Origin: an uncultured Alsobacter sp.
GTDB lineage: Bacteria; Pseudomonadota; Alphaproteobacteria; Rhizobiales; Beijerinckiaceae
Length of the DNA: 64,000 nucleotides
Direction: 5' to 3'
Assembly: GCF_945952055.1 (NCBI RefSeq)
Contig: NZ_CAMFHB010000026.1
Coordinates: 24,702 to 88,701, forward strand
Of this stretch, positions 1-8,018 are shown piece after piece (positions within the stretch are counted from its first letter, which is position 1; every line of letters begins with the position of its first letter). A program made the translations under genes and the position numbers. The notes under the pieces were generated by a model. It was not told where the DNA came from. It did not search any database and saw only the letters and a program-made list of their open reading frames with translations.

Positions 1-711
1 TCAGCGGATCCCGCGCTCGGCCGCGACGCGGTCCCAGGCGGCGTTGATGGCCGCCAGGCGACGCGTCGCGATCTCGACGGCTTCGGCGGGCAGGCCCAGC
101 GCGAGCTGCCGATCCGGGTGAGCCTGCGCCACCAGCGTGCGCCAGTGCCGCTTCAGCCGGTCATTGTCCCAGGTGCGGTCGGCCCCGAGCACGAGCCAGG
201 GATCGTCCGCCACCCGCACGTGGCGGGCCTCGATGCGCCCGAACTCCTCCTCGGTGAAGCCGAAGAGCGTCGCCACCGAGGCCAGATAGTGCCTCTCGGC
301 CTCGTGGACGGCACCGTCCGCCTTGGCGATGTGGAAGAGCCCGTCGAGCACGTCCTCGAGCAGCGCCCGGTCCTCGCGGAACAGCTCGGCGATCTGCGAG
401 GCATAGGCCTCGTAGCCGTCGGTCGTCTGCTTGGCGAGGTCGAACAGCCGCTCGACGCGCGGCAATTCGCTGTCCGGCACCTTGACGATGTCGCGGAAGG
501 CGAGCGTCTCGTCGCGCGTCACGACGCCGTCGGCCTTGGCCATCTTGGCCGACAGCGCGATCAGGCCGGCCGTGAACACGGCCTCCTTGTCGTTCCCGAA
601 GAGGCCGCTGGGGCTGTCGATGACGAAATGGCCCGCCACGGCGCCCAGCAGCGCGCCCAGCGGACCACCGATGGCGAAGCCGAGCCCCGCGCCGCCGATC
701 TTGCCCCACAT
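1..711 (-). CDS. DjlA-like co-chaperone with TerB and J domains
   Basis: A 236-residue protein whose stop codon is the first three bases of the window. Residues 1-31 are a Gly-rich hydrophobic stretch that could anchor it in the inner membrane. A helical TerB/DjlA-type region spans about residues 42-160, with repeated acidic AKADG motifs. A C-terminal J domain carries the HPD triad at 198-200, needed to stimulate the DnaK ATPase. This order (membrane segment, TerB, J) matches the DjlA family. The ATG at 711 follows a GGAGGG ribosome site, so an open frame reaching further upstream was not used. Its client or stress role cannot be read from the sequence. It stands alone, downstream of the lipoprotein gene and separated from it by a hairpin. 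Confidence 0.85.
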   Translation of the reverse strand: MWGKIGGAGLGFAIGGPLGALLGAVAGHFVIDSPSGLFGNDKEAVFTAGLIALSAKMAKADGVVTRDETLAFRDIVKVPDSELPRVERLFDLAKQTTDGYEAYASQIAELFREDRALLEDVLDGLFHIAKADGAVHEAERHYLASVATLFGFTEEEFGRIEARHVRVADDPWLVLGADRTWDNDRLKRHWRTLVAQAHPDRQLALGLPAEAVEIATRRLAAINAAWDRVAAERGIR

Positions 712-734
712 GGTTGCATGCCCTCCAAACGCGA

Positions 735-758
735 GACGCCGGCCCGAAGGCCGGCGTC
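735..758 (-). terminator. Hairpin between lipoprotein gene and djlA-like gene
   Basis: A perfect 10-bp GC stem (735-744 with 749-758) closes a CGAA loop. It sits just past the stop codon of the leftward lipoprotein gene. The run of T after the stem is short on both strands, so termination is plausible but not certain. Confidence 0.5.
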
Positions 759-782
759 GCTTTCTAGCACGAACGATGCCGA

Positions 783-1061
783 TCAGCGCACGGGGCGGCA
801 GACCGTCCGGCCGTAGTAGTTGCTGTAGTAGCAGCGCTCGCGCGGCGCCGTGGCCGAACCGATGATGGCTCCGCCCGCCGCGCCGATGATGCCGCCGGCA
901 ACCGCGCCGCCGGCGCGTCCGGTCGCCAGGCCGCCGATCAGGGCGCCACCCGCCGCGCCGATCGCCGCGCCGGTCAAGGCACGGTCGCCCTGCTGGCTGC
1001 CAGTACCCGAGCATGCGGCCAGCGACAGTGCCACGGCCACGATTGCCACAACCTTCTTCAT
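783..1061 (-). CDS. Small glycine-zipper lipoprotein
   Basis: A 92-residue protein that begins with a lysine-containing signal sequence and a lipobox (LAAC, cysteine near residue 18), so it is predicted to be lipid-anchored in the envelope. The middle is a run of GxxxG and GGxxGG repeats typical of glycine-zipper proteins related to the rickettsial 17-kDa antigen and OsmB/YMGG families. The tail holds a Cys-Tyr-Tyr motif and a second cysteine (CRPVR end). Such proteins insert in or lie on the outer membrane; no specific function is known. It appears to be transcribed alone. The start was set at the ATG preceding the signal peptide rather than an upstream in-frame start. Confidence 0.75.
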   Translation of the reverse strand: MKKVVAIVAVALSLAACSGTGSQQGDRALTGAAIGAAGGALIGGLATGRAGGAVAGGIIGAAGGAIIGSATAPRERCYYSNYYGRTVCRPVR

Positions 1062-1718
1062 TGTTTGCCCTCTGCTGCCTTTTTGGGCCCGCAAGCCCTT
1101 CATTTCCACCGCCATCCTAGCCGTCGGGGGCCGGGCCGCCAACCAGAACTTTGGGTTTGCGGGGCTTTGCAACGATCAAGTGTAGTGGATAGCCGAATGC
1201 TTCCGAAGATTTGCGCAGGCAAGTACATGCTTAATATAATTTCAAAATCGTTATTTGGACCGCATTTCACCCAATTTCCTAAAATACTCTCTGTGTTTCG
1301 CGCGTCACATTCTGGTCATATTTTGATATAGGTTGCGACTGTTCGATCGTTCTGGAGTGGCTCAACGTTCGATAGCGAAAACTGAACAGGGAGTACGTCG
1401 TGACTGACGGTCCTCATCGTGTGCCAAGTCTTTGTTCCTTGGCGTCTTTTGCCTGCAGCGCAAGCAATGCCCGCGCGCCGGCCGCCCCTGCGTGGCGAGC
1501 CAGTGGGCCGAGGTCCGGGGAGCGTTCCCGGGGAACCTCCGCCGCGCGCCCGGCCATCCTCCACCTGACATCCGCGTCCGCCTGACGCGTCCAAGCCGCA
1601 GCAGCCTGCATCGCCGGCGCGCGCCTCGTCGCGGCGTCCGGAGGTGACGGGTTGTGTCCTTGCGCCGGAATCCCCGCGGGGGTCGGCGCCCTCATCCCAC
1701 GCAAAAAGGGAGAGATGA
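1062..1718. other. Long intergenic region with AT-rich promoter zone and possible small leader ORF
   Basis: A 657-base gap between the divergent lipoprotein and transglycosylase genes. The part at 1190-1340 is far richer in A and T than the surroundings. A GTG codon at 1400 follows a good ribosome site (AGGGAG, six bases away) and opens a 61-codon frame ending at 1585. Its Ser/Ala/Pro-rich product resembles nothing I know. The rest (1586-1718) is GC-rich with no clear feature apart from the GGGAGA ribosome site of the next gene. Confidence 0.4.
1211..1240 (+). promoter_or_regulatory. Candidate sigma-70-type promoter
   Basis: TTGCGC at 1211-1216 and TATAAT at 1235-1240 are separated by 18 bases inside the AT-rich part of the gap. 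It points rightward towards the transglycosylase gene, about 480 bases ahead of its start, which would give a long leader including the small frame at 1400. Prediction by eye only. Confidence 0.35.
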
Positions 1719-2441
1719 ATGAAGAAGACCGTCACGGTCGCAGGTCTCGTCGCCAGCCTCGTCGCAGGATCCGCCGCAGCGCGGGCCGAAGGGGGCGGGG
1801 AGCAGATCAACTGGCACCTCGCCTCGGTTCAGCCGACCGCCTCGGCTCCGGCAGAACCCGCCACGACGGGGTCGATCGCCCCGGCTGCCAAGTCCGGTGA
1901 TGCCAAGTCCGCCGCTCACAAGTCGGACGCCGCCAAGGCCGAGCATGGCAAGGCCTCGCCGTCCAAGTCCGCCTCGGCGGACCCAGAGGCGGCGAAGCCC
2001 GAGGATGCCACCGCGTCCGACAAGGCGGTCAAGGCGAGCGGCGCTCTGTCCTTCGTGGCCGGCGAGCGCGGTGCCTACCGTGACCTGATCGCCCGGCACG
2101 CGGCGGCCAACGGCGTTCCCTTCGCCCTGGCCGATGCCGTCGTCCGGATCGAGAGCCGCTACAATCCGACCGTGCGCCACGGCGGTGCCGTGGGCCTCAT
2201 GCAGATCAAGCCGCAGACGGCGCGTGGCCTGGGCTACAGCGGCGGCGCGCAGGGCCTCCTCCATCCGGAGACCAACCTGCGCTGGGGCATGCTGTACCTC
2301 GCCCAAGCCTACCGCATGTCCAAGGGCGAAACCTGCGCCACGGTCATGCGCTACCAGAGCGGCCACGGCGCGACCCGCATGAACGGTGCGAACCGCGTGT
2401 ACTGCGCCAAGGCCCGGACGATCATGGCCAGCCTGCGCTGA
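1719..2441 (+). CDS. Secreted lytic transglycosylase, SLT domain
   Basis: A 240-residue exported protein. Residues 1-23 form a Sec signal peptide ending AxA. A low-complexity Lys/Ala/Ser/Asp linker follows (about 40-108), then a C-terminal soluble lytic transglycosylase domain (about 117-240). The catalytic glutamate is E145 in the RIESRYNP motif, and the conserved GLMQI motif follows. Two cysteines in the C-terminal part could form a disulphide. The family cleaves the MurNAc-GlcNAc bond of peptidoglycan, leaving a 1,6-anhydro end. The protein is small and lacks the long superhelical region of Slt70, so it resembles the compact rhizobial transglycosylases. The ATG at 1719 was chosen because the signal peptide starts there; a nearby ATG at 1715 is out of frame. 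Confidence 0.85.
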   Translation: MKKTVTVAGLVASLVAGSAAARAEGGGEQINWHLASVQPTASAPAEPATTGSIAPAAKSGDAKSAAHKSDAAKAEHGKASPSKSASADPEAAKPEDATASDKAVKASGALSFVAGERGAYRDLIARHAAANGVPFALADAVVRIESRYNPTVRHGGAVGLMQIKPQTARGLGYSGGAQGLLHPETNLRWGMLYLAQAYRMSKGETCATVMRYQSGHGATRMNGANRVYCAKARTIMASLR

Positions 2442-2469
2442 CCACTGCGGGCCCCTTTCAACGCATCTT

Positions 2470-2500
2470 CGGCCGGCCGGGTTCCCCCGCCGGCCGATTT
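2470..2500 (+). terminator. Terminator after transglycosylase gene
   Basis: An 8-bp stem, CGGCCGGC (2470-2477) with GCCGGCCG (2489-2496), followed by ATTT. It lies 28 bases after the stop codon and before rnpB. Confidence 0.55.
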
Positions 2501-2514
2501 GCTTTAAGCCCGGC

Positions 2515-2905
<391 letters not shown>

Positions 2906-2935
2906 CCCCGACCGTCGGGCCCGGATGCGGGCCTG

Positions 2936-3784
2936 TCACCGGCCCGCGGCCCGCTCGTCCTGCGGGTCGGGATCGCGCGGGGTGCCGCCCCGCGCCTGAC
3001 CGGCGATCACCGCCTCGGTGTTGCCGAGGAGGCGCCGCACGGCCCGGCGCGCGGCATTGGCGTTCTGGGCCCGGATGGCGCGCTCGATGGCCTCGTGCAG
3101 GTCCTGGGCGTGGCGAAGGTCGTTCACCTCGCGCGTGACGTAGGTGAACAGGCCCTCGAGCGCCGAATCGATCAGGGCGCCCAGCGGCAGCAGCAGGTCG
3201 TTTCCGGCGGCGCGGAGGATGGCGACGTGGAAGCGGGTGTCGGCGGCGGTGCGCTCGCTCAGCGTCCTGGCCACCCCCATGTCGTGGCAGGCCAGGCTGA
3301 TCGCCTCCATCTGCTCCTGCGATCGGCGCACCGCGGCCAGCGCGGCGGCCTCCGGCTCGATGATGGACCGGAACTCCTGGACGGTGCGCAGGAAGGTGAG
3401 CCGCTCGGGCGAGGCCGCGTACCAGGTCAGCACGTCGCGATCGAGCAGGTTCCAGCGGTCCCGCGGCTCGACCCTGGTGCCCACGCGGGGCCGGGACGAC
3501 AGCAGGTTCTTGGCCATGAGCATCTTCACGGCCTCGCGCACCACGGAGCGGCCCACGTCGAAGATCTTCGACCATTCCGCCTCGTTGGGCAGGATCGAGC
3601 CGGGCGGATAGTCGCCCCGCACGATCCTCAGCCCGATCTCGTTGGCGACGGCCGAATGGACGGTCCCGGCGGCGATCCTCGGCCAGCCGGTCGTGCGGTG
3701 CTGCGGGCGATGCTTCTGGTCGCTCGCCGCTTCACGTCCTTCCGGACGCGACGGCGTGGCTTTGCTTTTTGGCTTGTCGGTCAC
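2936..3784 (-). CDS. FadR-subfamily GntR transcriptional regulator
   Basis: A 282-residue regulator with an N-terminal winged helix-turn-helix (about residues 45-115, with the NEAEWSKIFDVGRSVVREA recognition region) and a C-terminal FCD ligand-binding domain of helices (about 125-260). No ATG fits; a GTG at 3784 is the best start, 11 bases after the permease stop codon, although its ribosome site is weak. It is the last gene of a leftward operon with an ABC ATPase and a permease, so it probably senses the transported sugar or a product. The paired palindromes at 5611-5646 are its likely operator. FadR-family members mostly repress until a small acid or sugar acid binds; the ligand here is unknown. 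Confidence 0.85.
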   Translation of the reverse strand: MTDKPKSKATPSRPEGREAASDQKHRPQHRTTGWPRIAAGTVHSAVANEIGLRIVRGDYPPGSILPNEAEWSKIFDVGRSVVREAVKMLMAKNLLSSRPRVGTRVEPRDRWNLLDRDVLTWYAASPERLTFLRTVQEFRSIIEPEAAALAAVRRSQEQMEAISLACHDMGVARTLSERTAADTRFHVAILRAAGNDLLLPLGALIDSALEGLFTYVTREVNDLRHAQDLHEAIERAIRAQNANAARRAVRRLLGNTEAVIAGQARGGTPRDPDPQDERAAGR

Positions 3785-3795
3785 GTTGCATGTGC

Positions 3796-4821
3796 TCAGC
3801 TCTCGCTTTCTCGATAAGCTCTGACCCGGTCGAGGGCAACGGCCAGCAGGATGAAACTGCCCACGAAGGCGCCCTGCCAGAAGGTGCTTATCCCCAGGAG
3901 GATGAGCGAATTGCGGATCACCTCGATCAGCGCCGCCCCGACGACGGCACCGAACACGGTGCCGGCCCCGCCCAGCAGGTTGGCGCCGCCGATGACCGTC
4001 GCCGCGATGACGCTGAGCTCCATGGACTGGCCGAGATTGGTGGTGACGCCGCCCAGCCAGCCAGCCTCCAGGATGCCCGCCAGCCCCGCCATCAGGGCCG
4101 AGAACAGGTAGACGCTGATCTTGGTCGAGCGCACCGCCACGCCGGTGCGCACGGCGGCCTTCTCGTTGGCGCCGATGGCGAAGACGTGCGTGCCCCAGCG
4201 CGTCCATTTCAGCATGAACGCCGTCACGGCGGCGAAGAGCACGAGCGCCACCACGGGGTGGGCGATGCCCAGCGTCGAGCCGCCGCCGAGCGTGAACAGC
4301 AGGCTCTCGTCCGGGCCGAACTGGAAGATCATCTTGTTGCCCGACAGCACCATGGCGATGCTGCGCGCGATCGACAGCATGCCGAGCGTGACCACGAACG
4401 GGGGAATGCGCAGGAAGGCGATCAGGACGCCGTTGACGAGCCCCACCGCGAGCGACGCCGCCAGCGCCAGGATCGAGGCCACGACCAGCGAATGGCCGGC
4501 GTTCATCGAGATCGCCAGCACCATGGCCGACAGGCACAGCACCGACCCCACCGAGAGGTCGATGCCGCCCGAGATGATGACCACCGTCATCCCGAGCGCC
4601 ACGATGGCCACGAAGGCGAAGTTGCGCGTCACGTTGAACAGGTTCTGGGGCGTGGCGAAGGTGTCGGTCGCCACGCTGAGGGCGAGGCACGCCAGAACGG
4701 CGGCCACGAACACCCAGAATGCCTCCTGGCGCACGAGGCCCGCGAGGCGTCCATGGGTCTGGCCGCTGATGGCCGCGTCGATGTCGGCCGACGGCGGGGG
4801 AGGGTCGGTGCGCTCAAGCAT
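3796..4821 (-). CDS. Sugar ABC transporter permease, RbsC/FrcC type
   Basis: A 341-residue inner-membrane protein with about ten hydrophobic segments and the GGIDLSVGS motif typical of the ribose/xylose/fructose branch of ABC permeases (BPD_transp_2). It forms the channel for a CUT2-class sugar importer. Its 5' end overlaps the preceding ATPase gene by 8 bases, so the two are translationally coupled and very likely partners. No binding protein is encoded in this leftward operon; the divergent gene at 5901 is the obvious candidate. The residue-1-to-40 region is a hydrophilic cytoplasmic tail. Confidence 0.88.
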   Translation of the reverse strand: MLERTDPPPPSADIDAAISGQTHGRLAGLVRQEAFWVFVAAVLACLALSVATDTFATPQNLFNVTRNFAFVAIVALGMTVVIISGGIDLSVGSVLCLSAMVLAISMNAGHSLVVASILALAASLAVGLVNGVLIAFLRIPPFVVTLGMLSIARSIAMVLSGNKMIFQFGPDESLLFTLGGGSTLGIAHPVVALVLFAAVTAFMLKWTRWGTHVFAIGANEKAAVRTGVAVRSTKISVYLFSALMAGLAGILEAGWLGGVTTNLGQSMELSVIAATVIGGANLLGGAGTVFGAVVGAALIEVIRNSLILLGISTFWQGAFVGSFILLAVALDRVRAYRESES

Positions 4822-5554
4822 GGCTGATCGCTCCCGTGATGAGGCCCGTCACTTCCTCGGGCGAGGTGTCCGCCACCGCCTTGTCGGCCACCTTGCTGCC
4901 GCGCCGGAGCACGACGATCCGGTCCGCCACGGCGAAGACGTCGGGCATGCGGTGGCTGATGAGGATCACCGCGATGCCGTGCGCCCTCAACTCGCGGATG
5001 AGGCTCAAGACCTCGGCGACCTGACGGACCGAGATGGCGGCGGTGGGCTCGTCCATGAGCACGATGTCGGGTTCGCTGAGCCGTGTCCTGGCGATGGCGA
5101 CGGCCTGGCGCTGTCCGCCGGACATGGAGCGAACCTTGTCGCGGGCCCTCGTCTCCGACTTGAGGCCCTTGAACAGTTCTGCGGCACGCCGGTTCATGGC
5201 GGCATAGTCGAGGATCTGGAACGGCCCGATCCGCCGGGTGAGCTCGCGGCCCAGGAACACGTTCACCGCGGCCGTCAGGTTGTCGCACAGCGCGAGGTCC
5301 TGGTAGACGATCTCGATGCCGTGGCGGCGGGCGTCGAGAGGCCCGTGGAAGGTCACCTCCTCGTCCTTCAGGTAGATCCTGCCGCGGGTCGGCCGGAAAT
5401 TGCCGGCGATCAGCTTCACCAGCGTCGACTTGCCGGCGCCGTTGTCCCCCATCAAGCCCATCACCTGCCCGGGCTCGAGCGTGAGCGAGACGCCGTTCAC
5501 CGCGTGAATGGCGCCGAACTCCTTCGATACCGCCTCCAGCCTCAGTGCACTCAT
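4814..5554 (-). CDS. Sugar ABC transporter ATP-binding protein, single domain
   Basis: A 246-residue ABC ATPase with Walker A at 36-44 (GDNGAGKST), a Q-loop, the signature SGGQRQAVAIAR, Walker B ending LMDEPT, and the switch histidine in the ISHRM motif. Unlike RbsA or MglA it has only one nucleotide-binding domain, as in FrcA of the rhizobial fructose importer, so it would work as a homodimer with the overlapping permease gene. It is the first gene of the leftward operon, starting 57 bases from the twin palindromes. The transported sugar is not decided by the sequence. Confidence 0.88.
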   Translation of the reverse strand: MSALRLEAVSKEFGAIHAVNGVSLTLEPGQVMGLMGDNGAGKSTLVKLIAGNFRPTRGRIYLKDEEVTFHGPLDARRHGIEIVYQDLALCDNLTAAVNVFLGRELTRRIGPFQILDYAAMNRRAAELFKGLKSETRARDKVRSMSGGQRQAVAIARTRLSEPDIVLMDEPTAAISVRQVAEVLSLIRELRAHGIAVILISHRMPDVFAVADRIVVLRRGSKVADKAVADTSPEEVTGLITGAISHA

Positions 5555-5610
5555 GTGCCGTCGTCTCCCTCGTCCCGCCCCATAGGACTGGACGGCTCCC
5601 GGGCCGTCAA

Positions 5611-5646
5611 TATCAGAAAAATCTGACTTGTCTGATTTGTCAGATA
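5611..5646. promoter_or_regulatory. Twin palindromic operator between the divergent sugar operons
   Basis: Two palindromes, TCAGA-AAAA-TCTGA (5613-5626) and TCTGA-TTTG-TCAGA (5631-5644), have centres 18 bp apart. They are set in the only AT-rich patch of the 346-base divergent region (5555-5900). They suit a dimeric FadR-type regulator such as the one encoded at 2936-3784. The remainder of the gap holds the ribosome site of the gene at 5901 and nothing else I can name. Confidence 0.6.
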
Positions 5647-5900
5647 AATGTTGACCGCTCCTTCGTCCGGCGGTTTAGTTCGCTCACGGGAGAAACGACG
5701 GGTCGTATCGCGGTGCTGCGAGAGGGCGGTCGCCACCCCTGCCGGAGTGCGGGCCCCGACCCGTGCGCCCGGCACGCGGTTCGCCGGGGGCGGACGTCCG
5801 TCCGTCGCCTTCCGGGCTGCCCGGCACGTCGCGATACGCCGCCGCCATCGGCCGGCGCCGCCTGTCCAGCAATGACAATGATCACCGAGGGAGGAGTGGA

Positions 5901-6890
5901 ATGATGCTGAAGTTGACCGTCCTGGCGGGCATCGCCGGACTTGCGCTCTGCTCGACGGCGAGCGCCCAGGACAAGACGCTCGCGATCGTCGTGAAGGGGC
6001 TCGACAACCCCTTCTTCGAGCAGATCAACCAGGGCTGCCAGAAGTGGAACCGCGAGAACGCCTCCTCCGGCTACAAGTGCTTCTACACGGGGCCCGCGTC
6101 GAGCGCCGACGAGGTCGGTGAGGTGCAGATCGTCGAGGACCTGCTCAACCGTCCCGACGTGAAGGCGATCGCCATCTCTCCGTCGAACGCGCCGCTGATG
6201 GCGCGCATGCTGAAGCAGAAGGCGCCCAAGATCCCGATCATGACGATCGACGCGGACCTGTCGAAGGACGACGCGGGCCTGCGCAAGACGTATCTGGGCA
6301 CCGATAACTACCAGATGGGCGTGAAGTTCGGCGAGCACCTCAAGAAGCTCAAGGGCTCCGGCGGCACCATCTGCCTGCAGCTTGGCAACGTCGCGGCGGC
6401 GAACATCAACGAGCGTGCCGCGGGCCTTCGCGACACGCTGGCTGGCAAGAAGGGCACCGACAAGCTGGCGGGGCAAGGGGGCTGGAACGAGATCGCCGGG
6501 TGCCCGGTATTCACCAACGACCAGGCCGACCTCGCCAACCAGCAGATGGCCGACACCTTCACGGCCAACCCGAACCTCACGGCCTTCGTGCTGGTCGGCG
6601 GCTGGGCGCAGTTCGCGCCGCAGGCCTATGCCCAGGTGACCGACCAGGTGATGGCCAAGCTGAAGCAGAAGTCGCTGGTCATCGTGGCCGGCGACACGCT
6701 GCCGCCGCAGATGGAGGCGCTCAAGGCCGGGCGCAGTCACGTCCAGGTGGGCCAGCGGCCCTTCGAGATGGGCTACAAGGCGCCCAGCGTCATGATCGAC
6801 CTGCTCAACGGCAAGACCGTCGAGCCGATCATCTTCACGGGCCTGGACGAGTGCACGTCCGAGAACGCGGCCTCCTGCATCGGCGGCTGA
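5901..6890 (+). CDS. Periplasmic sugar-binding protein 1
   Basis: A 329-residue exported protein. The signal peptide ends near residue 22 (ASAQ), followed by a type-1 periplasmic binding fold (Peripla_BP_4). It has the KTLAIVVKGLDNPFF opening typical of the ribose/galactose-binding group, a central IDAD hinge segment and a C-terminal VGQRPFEMGY motif. Four cysteines in the mature protein (including CPVF and the last 15 residues) suggest disulphides. The start ATG at 5901 has an excellent GGGAGGAG ribosome site; an ATG one codon later is an equal alternative. It is the first gene of the rightward operon but lies next to the leftward ATPase and permease genes, so it may feed either transporter. 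Confidence 0.87.
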   Translation: MMLKLTVLAGIAGLALCSTASAQDKTLAIVVKGLDNPFFEQINQGCQKWNRENASSGYKCFYTGPASSADEVGEVQIVEDLLNRPDVKAIAISPSNAPLMARMLKQKAPKIPIMTIDADLSKDDAGLRKTYLGTDNYQMGVKFGEHLKKLKGSGGTICLQLGNVAAANINERAAGLRDTLAGKKGTDKLAGQGGWNEIAGCPVFTNDQADLANQQMADTFTANPNLTAFVLVGGWAQFAPQAYAQVTDQVMAKLKQKSLVIVAGDTLPPQMEALKAGRSHVQVGQRPFEMGYKAPSVMIDLLNGKTVEPIIFTGLDECTSENAASCIGG

Positions 6891-6900
6891 CATCCCCTGC

Positions 6901-6928
6901 GTCCGGCCCGACCTCGATCGGGCCGGAC
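6901..6928 (+). other. Strong hairpin between the two binding-protein genes
   Basis: A perfect 11-bp stem (6901-6911 with 6918-6928) and a 6-base loop lie 10 bases after the stop codon of binding protein 1. There is no T run, so it is more likely an mRNA-stabilising or processing hairpin, as seen after many binding-protein genes, than a full terminator. Confidence 0.5.
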
Positions 6929-6993
6929 CGGCAGGTCCGCGGGGCGTTCGACGCGCCCGCTCCACCGCGATCGATCAACAGCTGGAACACGCC

Positions 6994-7944
6994 ATGAAAA
7001 CCACACTTGCGACCGTCGCCCTCGCCGGCGCGCTGGCCCTGACCGCGACGCCCGGCATGGCCCAGGGCAAGAAGACCCTGGCCTTCGTCGTGAATGGCGC
7101 CTCCGACTTCTGGAAGCTGGCCGAGGCCGGCGTGAAGAAGGCGCAGGCCGAACTGCCGAACTACACGCTGCAGTTCAAGTATCCGGAGCAGGCCGCGGCC
7201 GCCGTGCAGCAGCGCCTGATGGACGATCTCGTCGTCGCCGGCGTGTCGGCCATCATGGTCAGCGCCGTCGATCCGAAGACGTCGACCGCCGCGCTCAACC
7301 GCGTCGGCGGGCAGGTGCCCCTGTTCACCACCGACAGTGACGCCCCGGACTCCAACCGCATCGCCTATATCGGCTCCTCCAACATGGATGCCGGGAAGCA
7401 GGCCGGCGAGATCGCCAAGAAGGCTCTGCCGAACGGGGGCAAGTGCATCGGCTTCGTCGGGCTCCCCGGCGCCGACAATGCCCGCGAGCGCATCGAAGGC
7501 ATGAAGGCGGCGATCGCCGGCACCAAGATCGAGCTCGTGGACGTGCGCGGCGACGACATCGACCAGACCCGCGCCAAGCGAAACGTGGCCGACGCGCTGG
7601 CCGCCAACCCCAACATCGACTGCATGGTGGGCTTCTACTCGTACAACCCGCCGCGCATCTACGAGGTGCTGAAGGAGTCCGGCAAGCTCGGCAAGGTGAC
7701 CGTGATCGCTTTCGACGAGGACCCGATCACGCTCGGCGGCGTCAAGGAAGGCACCATCGCCGGAACGGTGGTGCAGCAGCCCTACGAGTGGGGCTACCAG
7801 GGCATGAAGCTGATGGCCAAGGTGCTGGAGGGCGACAAGTCCGGCATTCCGGCCAACAAGCTCGTGATCGTCCCGACCAAGATCATCGACAAGTCCAACG
7901 TCGATGCCTTCGAGACCGAACTGAAGGCGCGCATCCGCGGCTGA
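6994..7944 (+). CDS. Periplasmic sugar-binding protein 2
   Basis: A 316-residue exported protein with a clear signal peptide (residues 1-23, ending GMAQ). Its Peripla_BP_4 fold begins KKTLAFVVNG and includes DSDAPDSNR, where the family has sugar-contacting residues, and AFDEDP near the hinge. It is clearly different in sequence from binding protein 1, so the two are not a recent duplication. It sits directly ahead of the double-domain ATPase and permease genes and is the most natural partner for that transporter. Hairpins bracket the gene on both sides, which may raise its transcript level over the membrane components. Confidence 0.87.
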   Translation: MKTTLATVALAGALALTATPGMAQGKKTLAFVVNGASDFWKLAEAGVKKAQAELPNYTLQFKYPEQAAAAVQQRLMDDLVVAGVSAIMVSAVDPKTSTAALNRVGGQVPLFTTDSDAPDSNRIAYIGSSNMDAGKQAGEIAKKALPNGGKCIGFVGLPGADNARERIEGMKAAIAGTKIELVDVRGDDIDQTRAKRNVADALAANPNIDCMVGFYSYNPPRIYEVLKESGKLGKVTVIAFDEDPITLGGVKEGTIAGTVVQQPYEWGYQGMKLMAKVLEGDKSGIPANKLVIVPTKIIDKSNVDAFETELKARIRG

Positions 7945-7959
7945 GGTTCGGCGAAGGCG

Positions 7960-7990
7960 GGGCGGCGGCCGATCCTCCGGGCCGCCGTCC
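7960..7990 (+). other. Hairpin after binding protein 2 gene
   Basis: An 11-bp stem with one mismatch (7960-7970 with 7980-7990) lies 16 bases after the stop codon. It has no T run. Its position suggests it protects the upstream mRNA or attenuates the downstream genes. Confidence 0.4.
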
Positions 7991-8018
7991 CAGCCGTCGT
8001 GTCGGCCGGTTCCATCCG

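Noticed and set aside
2936..4690. A 584-codon frame joining regulator and permease region as one fusion protein
   Set aside because: The upstream half is an out-of-frame reading of the permease gene. The regulator proper starts at GTG 3784.
6901..6928. Hairpin considered as a terminator splitting the sugar operon
   Set aside because: There is no T run and the downstream genes clearly belong to the same system; called a stabilising hairpin instead.
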